64,000 nucleotides of DNA from Pseudovibrio exalbescens. GTDB lineage: Bacteria > Pseudomonadota > Alphaproteobacteria > Rhizobiales > Stappiaceae. The DNA lies in contig NZ_JAQZAJ010000009.1 in NCBI RefSeq assembly GCF_028737195.1, positions 1 to 64,000 on the forward strand, written 5' to 3'. Of this stretch, positions 27,449 through 37,022 are shown in pieces (positions within the stretch are counted from its first letter, which is position 1; each line of letters starts with the position of its first letter). Both the position numbers and the translations under genes were made by a program. The notes under the pieces are model-generated. The model did not search any database, was not told the origin of the DNA, and saw only the letters and a list, made by a program, of their open reading frames with translations.

Positions 27449-29185
27449 ATGACGAATTTTGAAGGGGTTGCCCCAACGCTTTCCACCGCACTGGAAAAGC
27501 GCGGCTACACCAAACTGACGCCCGTACAATCCGCCGTTCTTGAAGCCGATGCAAATGGCCAGGATCTGCTGGTTTCCGCTCAGACCGGCTCCGGCAAGAC
27601 GGTCGCTTTCGGCCTTGCTATTGCGCCAGAAGTTCTGGGCGATGAAGAAAAACTGCCACGCTCCGCTGAACCTATCGCTCTGGTTGTTGCACCAACCCGT
27701 GAGCTGGCGCTGCAGGTCAACAACGAGCTGCAATGGCTTTACGGCGATGCCGGTGCCCAGTTCGCCACTTGTGTTGGCGGCATGGACATGCGCAAAGAGC
27801 GCCGTTCCCTGACCCAGGGCGCGCACATTGTCGTCGGCACACCAGGTCGCCTGCGCGATCACATCGAACGCGGTTATCTGGACATGTCCGCCCTGCGCAC
27901 TGTTGTGCTGGACGAAGCGGATGAAATGCTGGATCTGGGTTTCCGTGAAGATCTGGAATTCATTCTGGGCGCGGCGCCTCAAGACCGCCGCACCTTGATG
28001 TTCTCTGCCACGGTACCAAAGCCGATTGCCAACCTTGCCAAGGAATACCAAAAGGATGCCGTGCGCATCTCAACGGTTACCGAGCGCGAGCAGCACACAG
28101 ACATTGAATACCGTGCGCTTCAGGTCGCCCCGAACGACCGCGACAACGCCATCATCAATGCCCTGCGCTTCTACGAAGCACAGAATGCCATCATCTTCTG
28201 CGCAACACGCGAGATGGTGAAGCACCTGTCAGCACGTTTGGGCAACCGTGGTTTTGCTGTTGTGTCGCTCTCCGGTGAGCTCACCCAGAACGAGCGCAAC
28301 CAGGCCCTCCAGTCCATGCGCAACGGCCGTGCCCGCGTGTGTGTGGCAACCGACGTTGCCGCCCGCGGCATTGACCTGCCAAATCTGGATCTGGTGATTC
28401 ACGCCGACCTGCCAAACAACGCAGAAACCTTGTTGCACCGCTCTGGCCGTACAGGTCGTGCAGGCCGCAAGGGTGTCTGTACGCTGATCGTACCGCACAC
28501 CCGTCGCCGCATTGCCTCCCGCCTGCTGAGCTTTGCAAAGATCAAGGCAGAATGGGGTCCAGCCCCATCGGCTTCTGAAATCCATGACAAGGATCGTGAG
28601 CGCATTCTGAACGGTGCTGATCTCGCCGAGCCTATGGCCGAGGACGATCAGCCATTGGTGGAAGCGCTGTTGGAGAAGTATTCGCCAGAAGCGATTGCCG
28701 CCGCCTACCTGCGCTCCGTGAAGCAGGGTCTGCCGGCCCCTGAAGAGCTGCTTCAAAGCTCTCCAGATCAGGAAGGTGAACGCCGTCCGCGCAACAACAT
28801 CGAAAACGGTGTCTGGTTCCGCTTGAACGTGGGCCGCAAGCACAACGCAGAACCTCGTTGGCTGCTGCCAATGATCTGCCGTGCGGGCCACATCACCAAG
28901 CGCGACATCGGTTCAATCCGCATCTTCGACGCCGACAGCCGCTTTGAACTTGCGCCGCATCTGGCCGAAAAGTTCATGGAAACCATCAAGGTTCACGGCA
29001 CCGGTGAGCAGTCCATCACCATTACCCGGATTGATGGAAATCCGGAGCGTGGCCGTCGCCCAGCCCACAAGCGTGGCCGTAGCGGCGGTGAGTTCCGCGA
29101 AGGTGGCGGTGGACATCGCAAGGGCGGTCGCGATCGTCGTGACGGACGCCCACCGCGGCACCACAAGTCCGAAAGAAGCGAATAA
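27449..29185 (+). CDS. DEAD-box RNA helicase with DbpA-type C-terminal RNA-binding domain
   Basis: 578 residues. ATP-dependent RNA remodelling, likely in ribosome assembly, mRNA decay or cold adaptation. Motifs in order: Q-motif region near 17-30, AQTGSGKT (45-52), PTRELA, GTPGR, DEAD, SAT, then VATDVAARGID and HRSGRTGRAGRKG in the second RecA domain. A DbpA-like domain follows (about 450-520, VGRKHNAEPRWLLPMICRAG). The tail is rich in Arg, Gly and Lys. Architecture is like CsdA/DeaD. A bidirectional hairpin terminator follows at once. Confidence 0.94.
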   Translation: MTNFEGVAPTLSTALEKRGYTKLTPVQSAVLEADANGQDLLVSAQTGSGKTVAFGLAIAPEVLGDEEKLPRSAEPIALVVAPTRELALQVNNELQWLYGDAGAQFATCVGGMDMRKERRSLTQGAHIVVGTPGRLRDHIERGYLDMSALRTVVLDEADEMLDLGFREDLEFILGAAPQDRRTLMFSATVPKPIANLAKEYQKDAVRISTVTEREQHTDIEYRALQVAPNDRDNAIINALRFYEAQNAIIFCATREMVKHLSARLGNRGFAVVSLSGELTQNERNQALQSMRNGRARVCVATDVAARGIDLPNLDLVIHADLPNNAETLLHRSGRTGRAGRKGVCTLIVPHTRRRIASRLLSFAKIKAEWGPAPSASEIHDKDRERILNGADLAEPMAEDDQPLVEALLEKYSPEAIAAAYLRSVKQGLPAPEELLQSSPDQEGERRPRNNIENGVWFRLNVGRKHNAEPRWLLPMICRAGHITKRDIGSIRIFDADSRFELAPHLAEKFMETIKVHGTGEQSITITRIDGNPERGRRPAHKRGRSGGEFREGGGGHRKGGRDRRDGRPPRHHKSERSE

Positions 29186-29189
29186 ACAA

Positions 29190-29218
29190 AAAGGCGGGAC
29201 CAGTTCCCGCCTTTCTTG
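29190..29218 (+). terminator. Terminator between RNA helicase and YaiI gene
   Basis: 10 bp stem AAAGGCGGGA / TCCCGCCTTT with a 5 bp loop, then TTCTT. Its symmetry, with A residues on the other side, lets it serve both converging genes. Confidence 0.85.
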
Positions 29219-29220
29219 CA

Positions 29221-29673
29221 TCAGCCCTTCAGGATGCGAACCAATACCCGATCCATGGCCTGAAGGAAGTTGGACTTGTCCTTTTGAGAAAAGGGCGGCG
29301 GACCGCCCGTCATTTCGCCAAACGAGCGCAAGTCCTCTTTCAGATCCCGCGTGGCCAGTGCCATGCCGATGGAATTTTCATCAAACTCCTTGCCCTTGGG
29401 CGACAAAACCGCAGCGCCGACCTTCACACAGCGTGAAGCCAGCGGGATGTCCTGCGTGACCACCAGGTCGCGCGCGCCTGCACGTTCCGCAATCCAGTTG
29501 TCGGCCTCATCCGGTCCCTCACTCACCACCACAAGGCGGATATCCGGATCGCGCGGCACATTCATGAACGCATTGGCGACCACAAACACCTTGAGGCCGA
29601 AGCGCTCCGCCACACGGTAGACCTCAGCCTTCACCGGGCAAGAATCGGCATCCACATAGATCTGCGTCTCCAA
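29221..29673 (-). CDS. YaiI/YqxD family (DUF188) protein, PIN-like fold
   Basis: 150 residues from a TTG start at 29673 preceded by AAGGAGGGGCG; no ATG gives a better ribosome site. Marks of the family: QIYVDADSCPVKAEVYRVA at the N-terminus, VVVSEGPDEADNWIAERA, DLVVTQDIPLASRCVKVGA, and the C-terminal FSQKDKSNFLQAMDRVL. Acidic residues (Asp in DADSCP, DEADN, TQDIPL) suggest a metal-dependent nuclease-like site, but no activity is established for the family. It lies downstream of tex on the same strand, separated by a terminator. Confidence 0.9.
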   Translation of the reverse strand: METQIYVDADSCPVKAEVYRVAERFGLKVFVVANAFMNVPRDPDIRLVVVSEGPDEADNWIAERAGARDLVVTQDIPLASRCVKVGAAVLSPKGKEFDENSIGMALATRDLKEDLRSFGEMTGGPPPFSQKDKSNFLQAMDRVLVRILKG

Positions 29674-29697
29674 AACGCCCCTCCTTGAACTGTGAGC

Positions 29698-29721
29698 AAA
29701 AAAGGCGCTCGAAAGCGCCTT
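29698..29721 (-). terminator. Terminator of tex
   Basis: On the minus strand: stem AAGGCGCT / AGCGCCTT with a 4-base loop followed by a run of T (AAAAAA on plus, 29698-29703). Confidence 0.85.
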
Positions 29722-29735
29722 CTCATGCATGCGGC

Positions 29736-32168
29736 TTACTTTTTGCCTTTGTTGAAAGCGGCTGCCAAGGCAGCGGCCATTGCGTTGTTGGCTCCGCTGT
29801 CATTGCCGCCCTGAGGCTTGCCACCTCGCGGAGCGTTACCGCCGCGTGGACCGCCACCGCGTGGGCCATTGCCGCGCCCACCACCGCGTTGGTTGTTGTC
29901 ACGAGACTGACGTTCGCGCACCTGCTCACGGGCTTCGCTGCTGTCCTTTTTCATGGTCAGGCCGATGCGTTTGCGGGCCACATCCACCTCAACAACGCGC
30001 ACCTTCACAATGTCGCCAGCCTTGACCACCTGATGCGGGTCATCAACGAACCGATCTGCCAGTTGAGACACATGCACAAGGCCGTCTTGGTGAACACCAA
30101 TGTCAACAAAGGCCCCGAAATTGGTCACGTTGGTCACCGTGCCTTCCAGCATCATGCCCGGACGCAGGTCGGAGATGGTCTCAACACCATCCTGCAGGCT
30201 CGCCGTCTTGAACTCCGGACGCGGGTCACGGCCCGGCTTTTCCAGCTCGGAGAAGATGTCCTTGACCGTCGGCAGGCCAAATTTGTCGTCAATGAACTCC
30301 TTGGGGTCCAGATTGGACAGAACATTGGAGCCCATGATCTGGCGCAGATCGCGGCCACAAGCCTTCACGATTTTTTGCGCCACCGGATAGGCTTCCGGGT
30401 GCACTGAAGAAGCATCCAGCGGATTGTCGCCGTCGGCAATGCGCAAGAAGCCCGCACATTGCTCAAAAGCCTTCGGACCAAGGCGCGCGACTTTCAGCAG
30501 TTCCTTGCGGTTCTTGAAACGGCCGATTGCATTGCGCTGCTCGACCACCGCCTTTGCAAGGCTTTCGCTGAGACCGGAAATGCGGGATAGCAACGGTGCG
30601 GACGCAGTATTGAGATCAACGCCCACCGCGTTCACCGCATCTTCCACCACCCCGTCCAGCGCGCGGGCCAGCTTGGTCTGGTTCACATCGTGCTGGTACT
30701 GACCAACGCCGATGGACTTGGGCTCGATCTTCACAAGCTCAGCCAGCGGATCCTGAAGGCGGCGGGCGATGGAGGCCGCCCCACGCAGGGACACATCCAC
30801 ATCCGGCATTTCCTTGGCTGCCAGCGCAGAAGCGGAATAAACAGAAGCGCCCGCTTCGTTCACGATCACCTTGATCGGGCGCACCTCTGCCGGAATTTCC
30901 TTCAGAAGATCAGCGGCCAAACGGTCGGTTTCGCGGCTTGCTGTCCCATTGCCGATGGCAATCAGGCTCACGTTATGCTTGGCAACAAGCGCCTTGAGCA
31001 CAGCAAGGGAGCCCATCACGTCGTTGCGCGGCTGGAACGGATAGATGGTTGCCGTATCCACCAGCTTGCCGGTGGCGTCTACCACGGCCACCTTCACACC
31101 GGTACGAATGCCCGGATCGAGACCCAGTGTGGTGCGGCTGCCTGCAGGCGCTGCCAACAACAGGTCCTTCAGATTTCGGGCGAACACGTTGATGGCCTCT
31201 TCCTCGGCGCGGTCCTTCAGGTCGCTCATGAGGTCGAGTTCCACATGAAGGCCGATCTTCACCTTCCAGGTCCAGCGCACCACATCTGAGAGCCACTTGT
31301 CAGCAGGACGCCCGCGATCTTCAATGCCCACCGCATCGGCAATCATCTGCTCAACCGGCTTCACCTTGGACACGTCATCGGCGTCGATTGTCAGATCAAC
31401 GGAGAGAATGCCCTCATTGCGCCCCCTGAACAGCGCCAGCGCTCGGTGGCTTGGAATCCGCGACCAGTTCTCCGAATAGTCGAAATAGTCCGCGAACTTC
31501 GCGCCTTCCTGCTCCTTGCCCTCAACCACCTTGGACTGAACAACACCGCCCTTGGCAACATACGACCGCAAACGCCCCACCAGCTGAGCGTTCTCTGAAA
31601 ACCGCTCCATGAGGATCTGGCGCGCCCCATCAAGCACCGCCTTGGTATCGGCAAAGCCCTTTTCCGCATCAATGAACGATCCAGCCTCCGCTTCCGGCAC
31701 CTTGGACGGATCGGAGAGCAACAGGTCTGCCAGAGGCTCAAGGCCCGCCTCACGGGCAATCTGCGCTTTGGTACGGCGCTTTTTCTTGTAGGGCAGGTAA
31801 AGATCTTCCAGCGTGGCCTTGCTGTCTGCGGCGGCGATCTGTTTTGCCAGTTCGTCGGTCAGCTTGCCCTGCTCATCGATGGACTTCACGATGGCCTTGC
31901 GGCGATCTTCCATCTCGCGCATGTAAATCAAGCGCTCTTCCAGCGTGCGCAGCTGCGTATCATCCAGACCGCCGGTCGCTTCCTTACGATAGCGCGCCAC
32001 GAACGGCACCGTCGCGCCTTCATCCAAGAGCTGAACTGCAGCGCTGACCTGCCCGGCCTGACAGCCGATCTCATCAGCGATTTTTCTTGAAATGCGCAGC
32101 GCTATCTCTGGCGCCAGTGCGCTTGCTTTCGTTGGAGTGGAAGAGGAAGAAACGGTCGTGTCGGACAT
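29736..32168 (-). CDS. tex: Tex transcription-accessory protein (S1 RNA-binding)
   Basis: 810 residues. Helical Tex N-terminal domain (about 25-330), YqgF/RNase H-like domain with [18 protein letters not shown] near 341-358, helix-hairpin-helix region (about 500-580) and an S1 domain (about 650-725, [20 protein letters not shown]). The C-terminal tail is Arg/Gly-rich with repeats such as [17 protein letters not shown], unusual in length and likely to bind RNA. The protein interacts with transcribing RNA polymerase and nucleic acid. Confidence 0.95.
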   Translation of the reverse strand: MSDTTVSSSSTPTKASALAPEIALRISRKIADEIGCQAGQVSAAVQLLDEGATVPFVARYRKEATGGLDDTQLRTLEERLIYMREMEDRRKAIVKSIDEQGKLTDELAKQIAAADSKATLEDLYLPYKKKRRTKAQIAREAGLEPLADLLLSDPSKVPEAEAGSFIDAEKGFADTKAVLDGARQILMERFSENAQLVGRLRSYVAKGGVVQSKVVEGKEQEGAKFADYFDYSENWSRIPSHRALALFRGRNEGILSVDLTIDADDVSKVKPVEQMIADAVGIEDRGRPADKWLSDVVRWTWKVKIGLHVELDLMSDLKDRAEEEAINVFARNLKDLLLAAPAGSRTTLGLDPGIRTGVKVAVVDATGKLVDTATIYPFQPRNDVMGSLAVLKALVAKHNVSLIAIGNGTASRETDRLAADLLKEIPAEVRPIKVIVNEAGASVYSASALAAKEMPDVDVSLRGAASIARRLQDPLAELVKIEPKSIGVGQYQHDVNQTKLARALDGVVEDAVNAVGVDLNTASAPLLSRISGLSESLAKAVVEQRNAIGRFKNRKELLKVARLGPKAFEQCAGFLRIADGDNPLDASSVHPEAYPVAQKIVKACGRDLRQIMGSNVLSNLDPKEFIDDKFGLPTVKDIFSELEKPGRDPRPEFKTASLQDGVETISDLRPGMMLEGTVTNVTNFGAFVDIGVHQDGLVHVSQLADRFVDDPHQVVKAGDIVKVRVVEVDVARKRIGLTMKKDSSEAREQVRERQSRDNNQRGGGRGNGPRGGGPRGGNAPRGGKPQGGNDSGANNAMAAALAAAFNKGKK

Positions 32169-32264
32169 CTTATTCCCATTAAAGCTGTCAGCGCGCCAAT
32201 CGCGCTGACGCAGAACTTAAGTGCATGAAAGAGCCCAATTTCGGGCAAAGAAGATGGCAGAGGG

Positions 32265-33374
32265 TCAGCGAACCACAGTAATCTGCTTGGCGGCACGGGT
32301 TACGGCGGTGTAGAGCCAGCGCTGCTGGTGCTCACGGAATGCCCAGCTCTCGTCAAACAACACCACCTTATCCCATTGCGAACCCTGAGATTTGTGCACG
32401 GTCAGTGCGTAACCAAAGTCAAACTCGTCGGCGCGGCGGCGGATGGCATAGGGAAGCTGGTCACCGCCCTCCTCGAACATCGCTGGTAGCACCTTCACCT
32501 GCACGGCGGTTTTGGCAAGATCGTCTTCCGAAACCACATCAAAGCGGATGGTGTTGCCCCTTGGCGGGCGCAGCCGCTTCACATTCCAAAGGCCGCCGTT
32601 CAGAAGGCCCTTCTGCTTGTCGTTGCGCAGGCAAACCAACTTGTCGCCCACTGCAGGCATCTGGGTGGTAAAGCCCATCAAGTCGCGAATGCGGTTGTTG
32701 TAAAGGCGGCGGGTTTTGTTGGTGCCCACCAGCACCTGATCCGAGGATAGAATGATGTCCTTGTTGATGTCCCGGCGGGTGATAATGGCGCTCTCGCCAT
32801 ACTCACCAAATTCCAGCTCACCGCCGTCGCGAATGGTCATGGACATACGCACAATCGGGTTATCCTTCGCCTGACGGTGCACTTCAGTCAGCATCATGTC
32901 CGGCTCGGCGTCGGTGAAGAAACCGCCGCCCTTTACCGGGGGCAGCTGCGCCGGATCGCCCAGCACCAGCACCTTCTTGCCAAAAGAAAGCAGGTCGCGG
33001 CCAAGTTCCTCGTCAACCATGGAGCATTCATCAATGATGATGAGGTCCACCTTGGCAGCAGGACTGTCACGGTTGATCGCGAACTGAGGTCCCTCATCCT
33101 CCTCTTCCTCGTCCTTTTTGGTGCCGCGAGGACGGTAAATCAGAGAGTGAATGGTAGAGGCGTCCCAGCAGCCTTTTTGGCGCAGAACGTGTGCCGCTTT
33201 ACCGGTAAAGGCACCGAAAGCCACATCACCGTCGATGCCCTCCGCCAAGTGGCGCGCAAGGGTGGTCTTGCCGGTTCCAGCAAACCCGAACAGCCTGAAC
33301 ACCTGCTTGCCGCCCCCACGGAGCCAGTTGGCGGCTTCAGTCAGTGCCTGGTCCTGTTGCGGTGACCACTCCAT
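32265..33374 (-). CDS. RecD-like superfamily-1 DNA helicase (short, AAA_30/UvrD_C_2 type)
   Basis: 369 residues. Walker A GFAGTGKTT at 29-37, motif Ia FGAFTGKAAHVLR, motif II LIIIDECSMVDEE, motif III VLGDPAQLPP, and at the C-terminus ALTVHKSQGSQWDKVV and LYTAVTRAAKQITVV. Much shorter than RecD of RecBCD and closer to the compact helicases related to phage Dda. Likely a 5'-3' DNA helicase in repair or replication. It lies 96 bp downstream of tex on the same strand. Confidence 0.9.
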   Translation of the reverse strand: MEWSPQQDQALTEAANWLRGGGKQVFRLFGFAGTGKTTLARHLAEGIDGDVAFGAFTGKAAHVLRQKGCWDASTIHSLIYRPRGTKKDEEEEDEGPQFAINRDSPAAKVDLIIIDECSMVDEELGRDLLSFGKKVLVLGDPAQLPPVKGGGFFTDAEPDMMLTEVHRQAKDNPIVRMSMTIRDGGELEFGEYGESAIITRRDINKDIILSSDQVLVGTNKTRRLYNNRIRDLMGFTTQMPAVGDKLVCLRNDKQKGLLNGGLWNVKRLRPPRGNTIRFDVVSEDDLAKTAVQVKVLPAMFEEGGDQLPYAIRRRADEFDFGYALTVHKSQGSQWDKVVLFDESWAFREHQQRWLYTAVTRAAKQITVVR

Positions 33375-33489
33375 ACCTTTACCCCTGCATTGCCTAGATC
33401 AGACCTTCGGTAATAAACGATAGAGCCGCCAGAAGTCGCGCGTTTTTATTGATCGGTTCACAGGCGAGTTGGAAACCTGAAGAAATCAA

Positions 33490-34542
33490 TCAGATGCTCA
33501 GGTCTTCGAGCACTTCCAAAAGCCCGCGGCGCACGTGGTTTTCGCGCCCGATCACCGTTTCTGCTGCCAGCATTGAGTTCAAAATGGCCGCTTCCGTGGC
33601 ATCCACGGTCGCCCGGAACACCCGGTCCATACGGCCCTCATCGAGCTGCTGAATACTCTGAAACTGCTTGCGAGGCTTGTTCGGAATCGGATCGGCGGTG
33701 GTGAACGCCATGGCAATATCGCCGCTGCCATGCCCCATGTAAGAGCCGGTTCTGGCCAGTGCCACGCCGGTGCGCTTGGCCACACGCTTCAACTGACGCT
33801 CGGAAAGCGGCAGGTTGGTGCCCACGATCATGATGATCGACCCCTTTTCCGCGCCATGCACATCGTCGTCAACGGCGTGCTCAAGCTGGAACCCCAGGTC
33901 CAAACCATTCATGATGAAGTCCGGCATCCGCCCCATGTTGGTCAGCACCAATGCCCCAACAACATAAAGCCTGCCGCCAACGGTGATCTGGCGCGAAGCG
34001 CTGCCGATCCCACCCTTGAGGCCGAAGGCAGACATGCCCCGGCCTGCACCGACCGAGCCCTGCTCGAAGTTTTGCGAGGCAGCGCCCAGCGCCAACTCCA
34101 CATGTTCAGGCCGCACGGCCAGAGCGCGAATGTTGTTCAGGTAACCGTCGTTGCACTCAAACACCAGCGGGTTGACTGTGCCAGCCTCTCGGCCGATCTC
34201 CGGCGTGCGCTCCAACATGTAGCGTACGACCCCTTCGCTGGCCGCACCAACGCTCAACGTGTTGGTCAAGACAACGGGGGTCTCCAGCTGGCCCAATTCT
34301 TCCACTTGGACAAGCCCGGCGCTTTTGCCAAAACCATTGAACACATGAACGGCGGCGCGGGTTTTGAGATAGAAAGGGTTTTCATCGCCGATGGTCAGCG
34401 CTGTAACACCCGTTTGTATCATGCCTTGGGAGAGCGTGTGGTGGCCGACGCGAACGCCTGGCACATCGCAGATGGTATTCAATGGACCATGCGGAAGCGT
34501 TCCTACGGGATGCTTGGCATGGGAGAGAAGCGGGCTCTGCAT
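33490..34542 (-). CDS. P1-family (DmpA/BapA-type) N-terminal-nucleophile aminopeptidase
   Basis: 350 residues. Hydrolases of this family cleave themselves in front of a catalytic serine and then act on N-terminal D-/L-amino acids or beta-peptides. The self-cleavage site is visible as QG-SVGAGRGM, Gly162-Ser163; NDGYLNNI near 131-138 supplies the conserved Asn region. The opening NTICDVPGVRVGHHT is typical. There is no signal peptide, so it is probably cytoplasmic. Substrate not predictable. Confidence 0.9.
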   Translation of the reverse strand: MQSPLLSHAKHPVGTLPHGPLNTICDVPGVRVGHHTLSQGMIQTGVTALTIGDENPFYLKTRAAVHVFNGFGKSAGLVQVEELGQLETPVVLTNTLSVGAASEGVVRYMLERTPEIGREAGTVNPLVFECNDGYLNNIRALAVRPEHVELALGAASQNFEQGSVGAGRGMSAFGLKGGIGSASRQITVGGRLYVVGALVLTNMGRMPDFIMNGLDLGFQLEHAVDDDVHGAEKGSIIMIVGTNLPLSERQLKRVAKRTGVALARTGSYMGHGSGDIAMAFTTADPIPNKPRKQFQSIQQLDEGRMDRVFRATVDATEAAILNSMLAAETVIGRENHVRRGLLEVLEDLSI

Positions 34543-34989
34543 TTACTGACCGTTCTTTGAACGCAACTGATGAGAAGACTGATTTTCAACTACCGGGCTC
34601 GAAGTGCTACAGCACTGAACTGTAAAACGCAAACAACCAGCCCAATCAAAAACTGGCCCGATGGAAGGCATATCGCTTTCCAAGCACCGTTACTTACGCT
34701 GTTCTTCGCACCCCAAAGCGCCTTATAAGTCAAATTTAATTTTATTTTCAGATAGATATACCTAATCATTGGGCGCCTGAGTGTTCTTGAGGCAAGCTGA
34801 GGTCGCCTCAAGATTTTTTAGTACAAATACTGATTTTGCGATTTTAGGCAGGGAAGATTTTCTGTGAAAATCTTTGTAATAGTTCCAACCTTCATATGAA
34901 GTTCATAGGGCTTAACTGGAGCGGAACGAACGAATCCTGCGCTGAAATGGTCGGCAGATCACGGCCTGAGAACAGGTCCAGACACTGCT
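34543..34989. other. AT-rich intergenic region
   Basis: 447 bp without a credible gene. It should contain the promoter of the P1 peptidase (minus) and the end of the GntR transcript (minus). A hairpin AAGATTTT / AAAATCTT occurs near 34854-34874. Base composition is clearly more AT-rich than the flanking genes. Confidence 0.5.
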
Positions 34990-35781
34990 TCAAGCAGACC
35001 AGGGCGCGCGCTGAAACTGCTCCAGAAGATCCACATCATGGATGAAGAATTCCGGCTTCACGCTTTTGAAATGGCTCATGTCGGTACGCAGCTTGTCCAG
35101 ATGTAGCGCCATCGCACCCACAGCCGCCCCCACATCCCCGGCCCGCATGGCCTGCAACAGCGTGCGGTGTTCCTCAATCACAGAGCCAAGGCGCTCCATA
35201 TCCAGCATGGCAAGGCGGCGATACCGATCCACGTGAACCTTGACCTGCGTGATCAGCTCCCAGATGCCGGAATAGCCACCAGCCGCCGCAATGCCGGCAT
35301 GAAACGCATCATCCGCATCATGAAGCGCCTGACGGTCGCCGCGATCAATGGCTTCCTGCTGCTTCTCGATCAACGCTTCCAATGCAAGGAAATCGCTGGG
35401 CTGACCGAACTTGATGGCAGCTTTCACGGTGACCTCTTCCAAGGCCTGCCGCACCAACAGCGCTTCAGGCAAGGCGGAAAGCGGTATCCGCGCCACAAAA
35501 GTTCCGGACTTGGGCGCAACCTCCACGAGCTTTTCCTCTGAAAGCCTGAGCACCGCTTCTCGGACCGGCGTACGGCTTACCCCATGCTTTTCGGCAAGTT
35601 CGGTCTCGCTGATCAAGGTACCGGGCACCAGTTCCGTTGTCAGGATTGCCGCGCGGAGAGCATCATGGATGATATCGGCGATAGACGTTCCCGAACGCCC
35701 CGCATAACGCCCGGGCCCGGTGGGCGGCGCGTTCTGGGCGCGCGGCTTGCGTTTGGTTTTGCCTGCACTTGGCTTCGGCAT
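34990..35781 (-). CDS. GntR-family regulator, FadR subfamily (FCD domain), gene A
   Basis: 263 residues from the ATG at 35781, which has CGGAG upstream; an in-frame ATG at 35802 would add 7. Winged helix at about 35-100 with ISETELAEKHGVSRTPVREA and SGTFVARI. The helical FCD domain has metal-binding candidates in DADDAFH and IEEHRTLLQAM. FadR-type regulators with such sites sense sugar acids or hydroxy-acids. Divergent from the PfkB kinase with an inverted repeat between them, so it probably represses that gene and itself. Confidence 0.88.
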   Translation of the reverse strand: MPKPSAGKTKRKPRAQNAPPTGPGRYAGRSGTSIADIIHDALRAAILTTELVPGTLISETELAEKHGVSRTPVREAVLRLSEEKLVEVAPKSGTFVARIPLSALPEALLVRQALEEVTVKAAIKFGQPSDFLALEALIEKQQEAIDRGDRQALHDADDAFHAGIAAAGGYSGIWELITQVKVHVDRYRRLAMLDMERLGSVIEEHRTLLQAMRAGDVGAAVGAMALHLDKLRTDMSHFKSVKPEFFIHDVDLLEQFQRAPWSA

Positions 35782-35809
35782 CAGGAATGCTCCGGCTATC
35801 AATAATTTC

Positions 35810-35830
35810 TTGTGTATCTTATATACAAGT
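35810..35830. promoter_or_regulatory. Inverted repeat, probable GntR operator between gntR-A and pfkB
   Basis: Half-sites CTTGTGTAT (35810-35818) and ATATACAAG (35822-35830) match as inverted repeats at 8 of 9 positions around a 3 bp centre. It has the TTGT..ACAA ends typical of FadR-subfamily sites and lies 29 bp upstream of the gntR-A start. Confidence 0.65.
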
Positions 35831-36026
35831 TATATAGATCGAGAAACAAGGCAAACACAAGCCCAGAACGACAGCGATCAGCGCCGCAGATACGCCGCAA
35901 CGAGGCTTTTTCGGTGCCCACCGCTTCTTTTTCAGGCAAGCGTGTTGAGCCCTCGACGTTTTTTGAGAGAATGGCACGAGCCTCAGCGGCCCCGCTGAGA
36001 AAACCGGGAAGACTAAGAGGATCCCT

Positions 36027-36962
36027 ATGACCGCAGAGATCATCAGCTTTGGCGAACCACTCTTCGAGTTCAGCCAGGTAAAAGAAAGCGGAGATGGCCC
36101 TGACTACCTCAGCGGCTTTGGTGGTGACACGTCCAACTTCGCCTGCAGCGCTTCCCGTCAGGGCGCATCCGTTGCAGTGCTGGCCCACCTTGGCGCTGAC
36201 GTATTTGGCGACAAGTTCGTTGATCTGTGGACCAGGGAAGGCGTGAATACCGATCTGGTTGTGCGCAACCCGCAAGCACCAACAGGCATCTACTTTATCT
36301 CCTATGATGAACGCGGCCACCACTTCACCTTTGCCCGCAAAGGCTCCGCTGCCTCTCTGGTCAGCCCGGATCAGCTTCCGGAAGACGCCATCAAGGCCGC
36401 AAAGCTTCTGCATACATCCGCAATCACCTGCGCGATCAGTGTCAGCTCTTGCGATTCGGTGTTCAAGGCCATCGAAATTGCCAAGGCGGGTGGCACCCTT
36501 ACCTCTTTCGACACCAACCTGCGTCTGAAACTCTGGGGTCTGGACCGCGCACGCGGCGTGATCCATGAGGCTGCGCGTCACGTGGACTTCATCATGCCAA
36601 GCGTGGATGAAGCCGAACTGCTGACCGGCCTCAACGATCCGGACCAAATCTGCGACTTTTATCTCAACCTTGGCGCAAAGACCGTCATCCTGAAGCTTGG
36701 CAAGCAGGGCGCCATGTACGCCACGGGCAGCCAGCGCAATCGGGTTGCGGGCAACCCTGTCGACGCCAAGGATGCAACAGGCGCTGGCGACTGTTTCTCT
36801 GGCGCGTTCTTCAGCCAGATTGTTGCGGGCAAGTCGCTTGAAGATTCATTGAAATATGCAAATGCAGCAGCAGCCCTGACCACGCTTGGATTTGGAGCTG
36901 TAGCGCCAATTCCATTCAAGAAGGACGTAGAAGCCTTCATGAAAGAACGCGGCGTGCTGTAA
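36027..36962 (+). CDS. PfkB-family sugar kinase, 2-keto-3-deoxygluconate kinase-like
   Basis: 311 residues. N-terminal substrate segment SGFGGDTSNFACSASRQG (about 29-46) resembles the GGDT-N block of KdgK and related kinases. The C-terminal PfkB signature is DATGAGDCFSGAFF near 249-262, with the catalytic Asp and anion hole. Phosphorylates a sugar or sugar acid with ATP. KDG is the best guess because of the GGDT motif and the divergent FadR-type regulator; fructose-like substrates cannot be excluded. GAGGATC precedes the ATG. Confidence 0.87.
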   Translation: MTAEIISFGEPLFEFSQVKESGDGPDYLSGFGGDTSNFACSASRQGASVAVLAHLGADVFGDKFVDLWTREGVNTDLVVRNPQAPTGIYFISYDERGHHFTFARKGSAASLVSPDQLPEDAIKAAKLLHTSAITCAISVSSCDSVFKAIEIAKAGGTLTSFDTNLRLKLWGLDRARGVIHEAARHVDFIMPSVDEAELLTGLNDPDQICDFYLNLGAKTVILKLGKQGAMYATGSQRNRVAGNPVDAKDATGAGDCFSGAFFSQIVAGKSLEDSLKYANAAAALTTLGFGAVAPIPFKKDVEAFMKERGVL

Positions 36963-36989
36963 CGATCGGATCCCCCATCCGATAAAAAG

Positions 36990-37022
36990 AAAAGCCTCGC
37001 TCACCGCGGGGCTTTTCGTTTT
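36990..37022 (+). terminator. Terminator of the pfkB gene (bidirectional)
   Basis: Stem AAAAGCCTCGC / GCGGGGCTTTT with loop TCACC, then CGTTTTT. Shared by the convergent pfkB and gntR-B genes. Confidence 0.85.

Noticed and set aside
34590-34811. 73-codon minus-strand frame between the P1 peptidase and gntR-A
   Set aside because: No ribosome site, odd composition and AT-rich non-coding surroundings.
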